A stretch of DNA of 13,794 nucleotides from JAWXTS01 sp044433305 (GTDB lineage: Bacteria; Bacteroidota; Bacteroidia; Bacteroidales; Rikenellaceae): NCBI GenBank assembly GCA_044433305.1, contig JAWXTS010000045.1, forward strand, positions 1 to 13,794, in the 5' to 3' direction. The notes beneath the pieces were generated by a model that saw nothing but the letters and a program-made list of their open reading frames with translations, ran no database searches and had not been told where the DNA came from. Every line of letters starts with the position of its first letter. The stretch's first letter is position 1. The position numbers were made by a program, and so were the translations under genes. Positions 7,025 through 13,537 of this stretch are shown here, one piece after another.

Positions 7025-9457
7025 ATGAAGAGAGATAACTTCGATAACTTAGATATTAGAAACAAACAACAATCACAGGACGACACTCTGTTGTCGGATA
7101 TGTTCGCAATAGCCCTTCACAATAGATGGTGGTTTGTATTATCTGTGTTTGTCATGCTCGGCTTGGGTATTTTATACATCAAGACTACACTTAACATATA
7201 TTCTCGTACAGCAACGGTGCTGGTTAAGGATGATAACAACGGAGGCAGCATGGGCGAGGCCGCCGCTTTCCAAGAGCTGTTTAATACTGGCGGTAGCTCG
7301 GTGCATAATGAGATGGGACTCTTTAGAAGTCGCCGTTTGATGTATCAGGTTGTCGATAGGCTCAACCTTGAAGTTAGTTATAAGGTGCGCAACCAGCTTC
7401 AAAACAACGAGTTATATACTTCGTCGCCTATCAAGGTTAACTTTGTTGATGTCATGCCTAATCAATCTGTGAAATTCACAGCTAGGATTGTGGACGACTC
7501 TCATGTTAGACTTTCAGAGTTGGTTTCTGGTGGTGTAGAGATTGCTGGTTCTAAGGATGTTCCTTTGGGAGATACGGTAAATACAGAAGTCGGTTCTTTT
7601 GTTATCTTGCCAACTCTTTTTATGAATAACACCTGCCATGGTAAGGATATCTTTGTTACAAGAATGTCTCCAACATCTGTGGCTATGGCTTACAATGCTA
7701 AGTTGTCTATTGCATTGGTAAATACAATGGCATCGCTGATAAATATATCTATTCTGGATGAAAATATTTTTAGAGCACAGGATGTTATCAATACCCTTAT
7801 TGAGGTTTACCAAGATGATGCTATTGAGGATAAAAATGTAATTCTTACCAATACGGCCAGATTTATTGATGACCGCTTGGCTATTATAGAGAAAGACTTG
7901 CAGCTTATTGATGCTGAGATTGAGAGCTATAAGAGAACCAATAAGTTGACAGATATTGTTTCTGAGAGCGGCATGTACCTTGAGAATTATAGCCGACTAG
8001 ATACTGAAGGATTGAGCATCACAAATCAAGTCACTATCTACGAATATATCAAAGATTACCTTCTCGACGAATCAAATATCTCTGAACTTATACCTGCAAA
8101 TCTGGGTATGTCGGATGGCGGGGTTCAGGCTCTTATCTCGGAGTATAATGTTTTGTTGACCAAGCGAAATAAGCTTATCGAAAACAGTAGCGTCAACAAC
8201 CCTCTTGTTGTTGATTTGCAGACTACACTTTCGGCCATGCGCTTGTCTATCATCAAGTCTGTGGATAATATGATTGCGGGTTTGAAGATTCAAGAGCGTA
8301 ACTTTGCATTGAAGGAAAAAGAGAACCTAAGCAAGATAGCTGATGTTCCTACTCAGCAGAAATATATTATCAGCGTTCAGCGTCAGCAGAAGATTATTGA
8401 GGAGTTGTACCTTTATCTTCTTAACAAACGCGAAGAGAGCGAGCTTCAGCGTTCTATCACAGAGAGTAACTGTCGTATTGTCGATGTTGCCGAGGGTGCT
8501 ATGGGCCCTGTGTCGCCTCGTAGATCTATGATTTACATGTTCTGTATCGCTATTGGATTGTTGATTCCTGCGGTGTGGTTGTATGTCAAAAATATGTTTA
8601 ACAACTCTGTTGTTACGCGCAAAGATATTAAAGGTGCTGTTAGCATTCCTTTCTTGGGTGAGATTCCACTTGAAAAAGATATGGGTGAGGGTCATATTGT
8701 TGTGTCCGAGGGTAGTAGGGACTCTACTAGTGAGGCTCTGAAAATCCTTAGAGACAATATCGACTTTATGAATGTTAATCAAGATAAGGGCGGTAGAGTG
8801 CTTCAGTTGACCTCTTTCAACCCTGGTTCGGGCAAGACCTTTATCACTATAAACTTGGCTGCGAGTATGTCACTTGGTGGTGCCAAGGTTGTGATTCTTG
8901 ACTTGGATATTCGTAAGGCTTCGTTGAGTAAGCGTGCTGGCATTGGAGTACATCAAATCGGTGTTTCTCAGTACCTAAATGGTAAGATAGATTCGATAGA
9001 CCAGATTATACGTCCATTTGGACATAAGACAAGCTTCGATATTATTTCTTCTGGAGCGTTGCCGCCAAACCCTGCCGAGCTACTTAAAAGCGATAGACTT
9101 AACTTCTTGGTTGATGAGTTGAGAAAGAAATATGACTATGTCATTCTTGACAACCCTCCTCACGCCATTGTTGTTGATGCCACTATCTGTGCTCGCCTTT
9201 GCGACCAAACGATTTATATCATACGTTCTGGCCGCTTCGATAAACGTCTATTGTCAGATCTTCAGGAGTTGTATGATTCAAACAAGATGAAGAATATGAG
9301 TATCCTTCTTAATGGTGTGGACTACAAGAACAATAGCTACGGTTATGGTTACGGCTATGGCTATGGTTACGGCTACGGCTATGGCTACGGCAATAATGAA
9401 GACAAGAAGAAGAAAAAATCATTTGTAAAACGAATGCTCAAAAAAGTTAAGAAATAA
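7025..9457 (+). CDS. Wzc-like polysaccharide co-polymerase with BY-kinase domain
   Basis: This 810-residue inner-membrane protein controls capsule chain length and export. Transmembrane helix 1 is about residues 35-53 and helix 2 about 501-520. Between them lie a Wzz domain and long coiled-coil-rich periplasmic helices (about 260-480). The cytoplasmic bacterial tyrosine-kinase domain has Walker A N-P-G-S-G-K604-T605, Walker A' I-L-D626-L-D628-I-R and Walker B V-I-L-D709-N-P-P. The tail holds nine Tyr-Gly dipeptides (residues 772-789), likely the autophosphorylation cluster, followed by a lysine-rich end (K-K-K-K-K-S-F-V-K-R-M-L-K-K-V-K-K). Cluster phosphorylation would be reversed by the PHP phosphatase whose ATG overlaps this stop by one base. 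The 59 bases upstream contain no recognisable promoter or terminator. Confidence 0.95.
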   Translation: MKRDNFDNLDIRNKQQSQDDTLLSDMFAIALHNRWWFVLSVFVMLGLGILYIKTTLNIYSRTATVLVKDDNNGGSMGEAAAFQELFNTGGSSVHNEMGLFRSRRLMYQVVDRLNLEVSYKVRNQLQNNELYTSSPIKVNFVDVMPNQSVKFTARIVDDSHVRLSELVSGGVEIAGSKDVPLGDTVNTEVGSFVILPTLFMNNTCHGKDIFVTRMSPTSVAMAYNAKLSIALVNTMASLINISILDENIFRAQDVINTLIEVYQDDAIEDKNVILTNTARFIDDRLAIIEKDLQLIDAEIESYKRTNKLTDIVSESGMYLENYSRLDTEGLSITNQVTIYEYIKDYLLDESNISELIPANLGMSDGGVQALISEYNVLLTKRNKLIENSSVNNPLVVDLQTTLSAMRLSIIKSVDNMIAGLKIQERNFALKEKENLSKIADVPTQQKYIISVQRQQKIIEELYLYLLNKREESELQRSITESNCRIVDVAEGAMGPVSPRRSMIYMFCIAIGLLIPAVWLYVKNMFNNSVVTRKDIKGAVSIPFLGEIPLEKDMGEGHIVVSEGSRDSTSEALKILRDNIDFMNVNQDKGGRVLQLTSFNPGSGKTFITINLAASMSLGGAKVVILDLDIRKASLSKRAGIGVHQIGVSQYLNGKIDSIDQIIRPFGHKTSFDIISSGALPPNPAELLKSDRLNFLVDELRKKYDYVILDNPPHAIVVDATICARLCDQTIYIIRSGRFDKRLLSDLQELYDSNKMKNMSILLNGVDYKNNSYGYGYGYGYGYGYGYGYGNNEDKKKKKSFVKRMLKKVKK
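9338..9391 (+). repeat. Degenerate hexanucleotide repeat encoding (Tyr-Gly)9
   Basis: Nine consecutive TAY-GGY units encode alternating tyrosine and glycine at the end of the kinase gene. Third positions vary (TACGGT, TATGGT, TACGGC, TATGGC), but the 12-base block TACGGCTATGGC occurs twice. Slippage or recombination would add or remove whole Tyr-Gly pairs without changing frame, so the number of phosphorylatable tyrosines could vary between strains. The mixed codons should make slippage less frequent than in a perfect repeat. Confidence 0.9.
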
Positions 9458-10155
9458 TGTTGTTCTTTAATCGAAAGCATAAACTTGTAGATACAAAATT
9501 CTTTGAGGGTTTTGTTGACTACCATAGTCATGTGCTGCCGGGTGTTGACGATGGCATCAAGGTTCAGGATGAGTCGCTTGATACACTTAGGTATTTTGAG
9601 GACTTGGGGTTGTCTAAATTGCACCTTACCCCTCATATCAATAGCGCGACGCCTGATGATATGAGCTTTATGGACAATGCTTTCGAGTCGTTAAAAGCTA
9701 ACTACCAAGGAAATATAGAGTTGGTTTTGGCTGCTGAGTACATGATGGATTCGGGCTTTGAATCGAAGATAGCTCAGGGCCTTCGTTACCTTGATGGCTG
9801 CAATGTGCTTGTTGAGACTTCTTATATGGATGCTCCAAATAATCTGTTTGAGATACTTTATGAGGTTTCAGCCAGCGGCAACGTACCTGTTATTGCTCAC
9901 CCCGAGCGTTATCTTTATATGCACCGCAGTGGCTATTCAGACCTTAAAGATAAGGGATGTGATTTTCAGCTCAACCTGTTGTCTCTGTCAGGATTCTATG
10001 GCCAGAGGGTTATGGACAACGCGCTATACATTCTTGAGCGTGGCATGTACAATGTTGCAGGTAGCGACCTTCACGATTTAGAAGTCTTTAAACGACGAGT
10101 CTCTAATATCAAGCTATCCTCAAAGCACATGGATATGCTCAACTCTTTGAAATAG
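9457..10155 (+). CDS. PHP-type tyrosine-protein phosphatase (CpsB/YwqE family)
   Basis: This 232-residue metal-dependent phosphatase has a polymerase-and-histidinol-phosphatase fold. The first metal motif is D21-Y-H23-S-H25 followed by V-L-P-G-V-D-D-G. Further motifs are L-T-P-H, A-H148-P-E-R-Y and G-S-D204-L-H206-D. In CpsB of Streptococcus and YwqE of Bacillus this family removes phosphate from the capsule tyrosine kinase; Bacteroidales capsule loci use it in the same way. The Tyr-rich tail encoded immediately upstream is its obvious substrate, and the one-base TAATG overlap suggests coupled synthesis. There is no signal peptide, so it should act in the cytoplasm. It is the last gene of the operon: about 390 bases without a gene follow. 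Confidence 0.92.
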   Translation: MLFFNRKHKLVDTKFFEGFVDYHSHVLPGVDDGIKVQDESLDTLRYFEDLGLSKLHLTPHINSATPDDMSFMDNAFESLKANYQGNIELVLAAEYMMDSGFESKIAQGLRYLDGCNVLVETSYMDAPNNLFEILYEVSASGNVPVIAHPERYLYMHRSGYSDLKDKGCDFQLNLLSLSGFYGQRVMDNALYILERGMYNVAGSDLHDLEVFKRRVSNIKLSSKHMDMLNSLK

Positions 10156-10182
10156 AGGGGCTATAATGTATCTTGTCTATTA

Positions 10183-10214
10183 ATTGTGTAGATAGAAAAT
10201 TATAACTAAATTTG
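10183..10214 (+). promoter_or_regulatory. Bacteroidota-type promoter downstream of the capsule operon
   Basis: A TTG at 10184-10186 is followed after 20 bases by TAAATTTG at 10207-10214, a full match to the Bacteroidota -7 consensus TAnnTTTG with normal spacing. Transcription would start near 10220 and run through the hairpin region at 10348-10467 towards the lipoprotein gene, leaving a leader of more than 300 bases or a separate small RNA. The element begins less than 30 bases after the phosphatase stop. Confidence 0.5.
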
Positions 10215-10347
10215 CTTATATAAACATGAAATCTTTTTTGCCTATGGAATAATACAAAAATCATAACAATAAGAAATTAAAGGTAGCAATCTTTTGGCTG
10301 TTAGCCACTTGCTTTACCATACTACATAAAAAGCGTTAGCTTTAATC

Positions 10348-10467
10348 TTGCTTTCTGAAACTTAGGAAATTTCAAAGCAGTCAAGAGTAAAGTGTAAACG
10401 CTCACGATTCTATCGTGGGCTTTACTCATATTTGACTGCATAGGTATCCTAAGACCTCAGAAAGCAA
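10348..10467 (+). other. Long imperfect hairpin, structured-RNA candidate, in a 390-base stretch with no gene
   Basis: I see no gene between 10156 and 10547. Its centre folds on itself: TTGCTTTCTGA (10348-10358) pairs perfectly with TCAGAAAGCAA (10457-10467), CTTAGGA (10361-10367) with TCCTAAG (10447-10453), GCAGTCAA (10377-10384) with TTGACTGC (10432-10439), and AGTAAAG (10386-10392) with CTTTACT (10420-10426). The apical GCTCACGAT (10400-10408) pairs with ATCGTGGGC (10412-10420) around a three-base loop; base 10420 is shared between the last two helices. Internal loops of 9 and 7 bases separate stacked helices. Two smaller hairpins precede it (GGCT/AGCC at 10296-10306, AAAGC/GCTTT at 10330-10343). 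A promoter sits upstream and a T6 run at 10487-10492. It could be a small RNA, a leader structure or a palindromic repeat; 6S-like architecture was considered but cannot be asserted. Confidence 0.5.
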
Positions 10468-10505
10468 ATAGAAGTATTGTCCCACGTTTTTTGTGTTTAT
10501 CAATC

Positions 10506-10536
10506 TTGTAATCTGAGGGACTCAGAATAAATTTTT
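10506..10536 (+). promoter_or_regulatory. Promoter-like site with palindromic operator candidate, upstream of the lipoprotein gene
   Basis: TTG at 10506-10508 is followed after 19 bases by TAAATTTT at 10528-10535, seven of eight matches to TAnnTTTG. The spacer contains a perfect 6-base inverted repeat, TCTGAG-GGA-CTCAGA (10512-10526). A repressor bound there would cover both promoter boxes. Transcription would begin only 5-8 bases before the ATG at 10548, so the leader would be very short. The last-base mismatch in the -7 box keeps confidence low. Confidence 0.33.
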
Positions 10537-10547
10537 AAATACATATT

Positions 10548-11031
10548 ATGAAAAAAAATATTTTTATTAACGGCATTGGTTGCCACATTGGTTTTTGCAG
10601 GTTGTTCAAAAGATGATGCTGGAAGCGGAATATCTGGAGGAACACCATATTCGGGTGAATTATTAGGAACTTGGGAGATAGTATACTCTGGTGATTGGAG
10701 TGAAAAATGGACTCTTTATAGTGATGGTAGTTTTTCTATCTATTATTCTGATGATGAAGAGTGGGAGCAAGATTTAGGCTTGTTTTATGTAAGTAATAAT
10801 ATTTTGGCCATTACATTTATGAAATGGAAAGATGCTGATGGAGCATTTGACTACAAAGAAGAAGAGGGTGATTATTATACAGAATATTATTATGTTGTTG
10901 ATGTAACCTCAGAATATATAGAGATGGAATCTTTTGGCGGAAATGACGGTACAGTAGATTGGGGTTATGCCGAAGATAATTTAGAGGAAAATGGCACTAT
11001 CTACTCTGGTCGTAAGTATTACAAAAAGTAA
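10548..11031 (+). CDS. Lipocalin-like surface lipoprotein, start codon out of frame because of an A8 tract
   Basis: The ATG at 10548 is followed by eight A residues. As written, translation gives 22 residues and stops at 10614. With one A fewer the gene reads M-K-K-I-F-L-L-T-A-L-V-A-T-L-V-F-A-G-C19, a perfect lipoprotein signal, and continues to 160 residues without interruption. The only start in the long frame is a TTG at 10576, which would lose the basic half of the signal peptide. After C19 comes S-K-D-D, like the acidic surface-export signal of Bacteroidota lipoproteins. The mature part (L-L-G-T-W-E-I-V, W-T-L-Y-S-D-G-S-F-S-I-Y-Y) resembles small lipocalin-like beta-barrel proteins and is very acidic; the ligand is unknown. 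It may be phase-variable, rescued by slippage, freshly inactivated, or an assembly error. Confidence 0.72.
10551..10558 (+). repeat. Poly(A)8 tract directly after the start codon
   Basis: Eight A residues follow the ATG of the lipoprotein gene. Seven (or ten) A residues put the ATG in frame with the signal peptide and the rest of the gene; eight do not. Runs of this length are prone to replication slippage and to RNA-polymerase slippage, so the tract could switch or dose expression. It is also the commonest kind of sequencing and assembly error. Confidence 0.75.
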
Positions 11032-11079
11032 TTAATATCTAAAAAAAGGCTTGGCGTCTTATTTGAATCAACTAGAATA

Positions 11080-11127
11080 AAAAAGAGCAATACTTTGCGG
11101 TAGAAATGCCGAGGTATTGCTCTTTTT
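11080..11127. terminator. Bidirectional intrinsic terminator between convergent genes
   Basis: A 14-base perfect inverted repeat, AAAAAGAGCAATAC (11080-11093) and GTATTGCTCTTTTT (11114-11127), encloses a 20-base centre with an extra GCGG/CCG pairing. It has a T run on the 3' side of either strand. It lies between the + strand lipoprotein stop (11031) and the minus-strand ThiF-like stop (11134), so it can end both transcripts. Confidence 0.88.
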
Positions 11128-11133
11128 GTTATT

Positions 11134-11835
11134 TTAAATCTCAAATATATTGAAACTGTAATTCCTGCTGTCCAGTGTGAGGAGCTTACCCTCTAGGGTT
11201 TGGCCATAGCCTATGGCTATCTTGAGGGCTTCGTTAGCCTCTATGGTTCCTATTAGGGCGGGCGTTGTGGCCATAACGGCAGGTGGTGCTTGAGGTGCGG
11301 CAGCTTGACTTGCAGGAAACAAATCGCTGTAACTGCCCTTGCCATTGTAGTTAAACACCGAAACCTGACCCTCGAACCCACGTATGGCACCATATATATA
11401 TGGCTTGCCACATTTCTTGGAATAATGGTCTATCACATAGCGAGTTGCCATGTTGTCGCAGCCGTCTATAATCATATCGCATCTTTCAATCAGCTGCTCT
11501 GCTGTGCTGTGGTCAAAGCGTATGTTGTGTGTCTCTATGGTGACATTGGGGTTCATTGCTCGAAGTCTGAGCGCAGCCCTTTCGACTTTAGGTAGCCCAA
11601 GGTCCTCTGTCGTGTATAGTGTTTGGCGCGGTAGATTGCTAAGGCTCACAATATCAGAATCCACTAATATCAAGTGCTTGAAACCCGCAGAACACAACAC
11701 AGTAGCTATGGGAGAACCCAGTCCTCCCACACCCACTATTAATGCTGAGCTATGTGCTAGCTTTTCTTGTCCGCTCTGTCCAACTTCGTCCAGAGCTATC
11801 TGGCGCATATAGCGTTCTTTGTTCTGTTGGTTCAT
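11134..11835 (-). CDS. ThiF/MoeB/HesA-family E1-like adenylyltransferase
   Basis: This 233-residue protein has the E1-like Rossmann fold that adenylates the C-terminal Gly-Gly of a ubiquitin-like sulfur carrier (ThiS in thiamine synthesis, MoaD in molybdopterin synthesis). Key parts are intact: R-Q at 11-12, the nucleotide loop G-V-G-G-L-G (35-40), D61-I-V-S-L-S-N-L-P-R70-Q, and the Mg/adenylate motif D127-N-M-A-T-R. The two Cys-X-X-C zinc pairs of E. coli MoeB and ThiF are absent; the first position reads S-Y-S-D-L-F-P. I recall Bacteroidota members often lacking them. Length is slightly below the usual 240-250. No thiS, thiG, moaD or moaE lies beside it, so thiamine versus molybdenum-cofactor duty cannot be settled. 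It is monocistronic with its own promoter near 11992-12023. Confidence 0.88.
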   Translation of the reverse strand: MNQQNKERYMRQIALDEVGQSGQEKLAHSSALIVGVGGLGSPIATVLCSAGFKHLILVDSDIVSLSNLPRQTLYTTEDLGLPKVERAALRLRAMNPNVTIETHNIRFDHSTAEQLIERCDMIIDGCDNMATRYVIDHYSKKCGKPYIYGAIRGFEGQVSVFNYNGKGSYSDLFPASQAAAPQAPPAVMATTPALIGTIEANEALKIAIGYGQTLEGKLLTLDSRNYSFNIFEI

Positions 11836-11991
11836 CTAAATGAATCCTTATTGGATATGTTGCTGATAATCAGAGAGCTTTAGACATGAGAGAATTGAAT
11901 AGGTAACGGATTTGCAACGTGGTTAAATCGTCATATTGCGTGACGTTTCTTAGTACTAACGATACATTCGTTGTGTCTCTTTGCTCTGATA

Positions 11992-12023
11992 CAAAGGTAG
12001 GAAATTTTGTGCTATTTTGCAAA
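11992..12023 (-). promoter_or_regulatory. Bacteroidota-type promoter for the ThiF-like gene
   Basis: Read on the minus strand, TTTG (12023-12020) is followed after 20 bases by TACCTTTG (11999-11992), an exact match to TTTG-N20-TAnnTTTG. Transcription would start near 11985, giving a leader of about 150 bases before the ATG at 11835. The leader contains small inverted repeats (AACGA/TCGTT at 11958-11972 and CGTCA/TGACG at 11929-11945), but I see no TPP riboswitch core. The rest of the 11836-12163 gap holds only this promoter and the efflux-operon terminator. Confidence 0.72.
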
Positions 12024-12094
12024 GGAATATATAGAATTTATACCAATAAACAACATAGGAAGTTCCTTATTATTTAATATAATCATCTGCCAAA

Positions 12095-12139
12095 TACAAA
12101 AATAAATAGCGTGAGTTCTTTTACATAAGGAACTCACGC
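12095..12139 (-). terminator. Intrinsic terminator of the efflux operon
   Basis: GCGTGAGTTC (12109-12118) and GAACTCACGC (12130-12139) form a perfect 10-base stem with an 11-base loop. On the minus strand it is followed by a U-rich stretch (TATTTATTTTTG), while the plus-strand flank is not U-rich. It lies 25 bases downstream of the outer-membrane factor stop. Confidence 0.82.
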
Positions 12140-12163
12140 ATAATGATATAGATATGTAATATT

Positions 12164-13537
12164 TTATTCCTCGCCACCGCCTAAAGCTCGGTAGAGATTT
12201 ATTACACCTTGGGTTTGGTTGTACTTCTCGGTCGAGAATGAGAGTTGGGCCTGAAGGAGGCTTAGTTGTGCAACCAACACATCTAAGGTCGTGGAGCTGC
12301 CGTGACGCATTAGTAGCTCGGTTTTGGTGACTGTTTTTTCCAGTACGGCAATCTGATGCTCTCCATATTGCAATCTCTCGCGGGAGCTTTGTAGCTCGCT
12401 GATAGCGTTGTTCACCTCTGCTCCTGCATCTAATATTGACTGTTTGAACTGCAATAGAGCTTGCTCCTGTTGCGATTTGCTAATCTTCAGTTGCGCTTTG
12501 AGGGCTCCTCGGTTAAAGATTGGTTGCAGGATTGAACCAGCCAAATTATAGAGTATATCACCAGGATTTGTGACCACACCAGAACTGTTTGTATAACCTG
12601 CCGAACCACTCAACGTTAGCGATGGGTAGAGCGACGAGCGAGCCTCTGCTGTGGCATAAAACATCTCCGCAAGGTAACTCTCTGCCATACGCACATCGGG
12701 ACGGTTGCTAAGTAGTTCTATCGGCAAACCAGTGGAGAGTTTGTCTGAAAACTCTATCGACAATATATATCCACGCTCGATATGCGTAGTTGGTTGCGCC
12801 AAGAGTAGTGAAAGAGAGTTCTCCAACACTGCAATCTGCTCTTTAAGGGTAACGATAGATGAATTGAGAGCAATGCTACTCGCTTCAGACTGCAACACCG
12901 AAGTTTCGTTTATGCGACCTGCACTCTTCATTGCATTCATCACACGAATATTCTTCTCCCAATTTTCACGAGTCTCTTCGCTGATTTTAAGCTGTTCATC
13001 TAGCATCAAGAGCGAGTAGTAGCTCTGTGCTATGGTCGCAATAAGTGATGTCTGCACCGCTTGGGCATAGGCCTCACTTTGTTCCAGAAGAGCTTTGTTC
13101 TGCTCTTTGGCGTTGCGTAGCTTGCCGAATACATCTATCTCCCACGATGAGGTGAATGATACGTTATATGTCTTTGATGTCACCCCATTAAAGGATGATA
13201 TAGACCCCTGTGGCTCAAGCCAGAGCGATGGCAAGAATGCTTTACGTGCTGTTGAAAGTGCTATCTCAGCTTGCTCGACATTGAGCTGTGCAACGTTCAA
13301 ATCCGTGTTTTGCGCCAACGCCTGCTCAATAAGCGACTGCAAAGCAGGGTCGGTAAATAGCTCTCGCCACGAGAGCGAGGCTATTGAGGTATCAGAGGCT
13401 GTCGCCTGCGAGTATTTGTAGAGGTCATCTGTCAAGGTCTCCACATCTGATGACCTTTGATATTTAGAGTATATGCCGCAACTTGACATTGTAAGGGCCA
13501 CCCAAAGTGAGCAGGTTATATATTTTATCTCTTTCAT
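12164..13537 (-). CDS. RND efflux outer-membrane factor lipoprotein (TolC/OprM/NodT family)
   Basis: This 457-residue protein has a lipoprotein signal ending in M-S-S-C20, then two outer-membrane-efflux repeats. The first spans about residues 60-245 (W-R-E-L-F-T-D-P-A-L-Q-S-L-I at its start). The second spans about 265-450 (L-P-I-E-L-L-S-N-R-P-D-V-R-M-A-E and Y-P-S-L-T-L-S-G-S-A-G-Y). It would trimerise into the outer-membrane channel and periplasmic helical barrel of a tripartite pump. The pump protein is encoded directly upstream with a 4-base overlap; the periplasmic adaptor is expected further upstream, outside the window. Length and motifs are normal for the NodT/CmeC group. The transported compounds cannot be inferred. 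Confidence 0.94.
   Translation of the reverse strand: MKEIKYITCSLWVALTMSSCGIYSKYQRSSDVETLTDDLYKYSQATASDTSIASLSWRELFTDPALQSLIEQALAQNTDLNVAQLNVEQAEIALSTARKAFLPSLWLEPQGSISSFNGVTSKTYNVSFTSSWEIDVFGKLRNAKEQNKALLEQSEAYAQAVQTSLIATIAQSYYSLLMLDEQLKISEETRENWEKNIRVMNAMKSAGRINETSVLQSEASSIALNSSIVTLKEQIAVLENSLSLLLAQPTTHIERGYILSIEFSDKLSTGLPIELLSNRPDVRMAESYLAEMFYATAEARSSLYPSLTLSGSAGYTNSSGVVTNPGDILYNLAGSILQPIFNRGALKAQLKISKSQQEQALLQFKQSILDAGAEVNNAISELQSSRERLQYGEHQIAVLEKTVTKTELLMRHGSSTTLDVLVAQLSLLQAQLSFSTEKYNQTQGVINLYRALGGGEE

Noticed and set aside
8327..8782. 151-codon minus-strand open frame opposite the Wzc-like gene
   Set aside because: It lies wholly within a well-supported kinase gene, has a low-complexity basic composition and resembles no protein family I recognise. 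It is an antisense shadow.
10348..10467. Invertible promoter flanked by inverted repeats, as in Bacteroides capsule phase variation
   Set aside because: The arms are inverted and near a capsule operon, but the interior is itself palindromic and contains no TAnnTTTG box. The nearby promoter lies outside the arms, and the site is downstream of the operon.
10348..10467. Miniature insertion element with terminal inverted repeats
   Set aside because: No target-site duplication flanks the 11-base arms and no second copy is present in the window. It remains possible but unsupported.
10576..11031. Lipoprotein translated from the TTG at 10576
   Set aside because: It would produce a signal peptide lacking its basic N-terminus, whereas the upstream ATG reproduces a complete signal with a single-base change in a homopolymer.
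11041..11060. Second terminator just after the lipoprotein stop
   Set aside because: The AAGGC/GCGTCTT pairing is short and bulged and lacks a proper T run. The strong hairpin at 11080-11127 is sufficient.
11450..11812. 120-codon plus-strand open frame opposite the ThiF-like gene
   Set aside because: It is fully antisense to a gene with intact catalytic motifs and shows no recognisable domain or start signal.
11836..11990. TPP riboswitch ahead of the ThiF-like gene
   Set aside because: The conserved CTGAGA and ACCTGA-type core elements are not found in the minus-strand leader.
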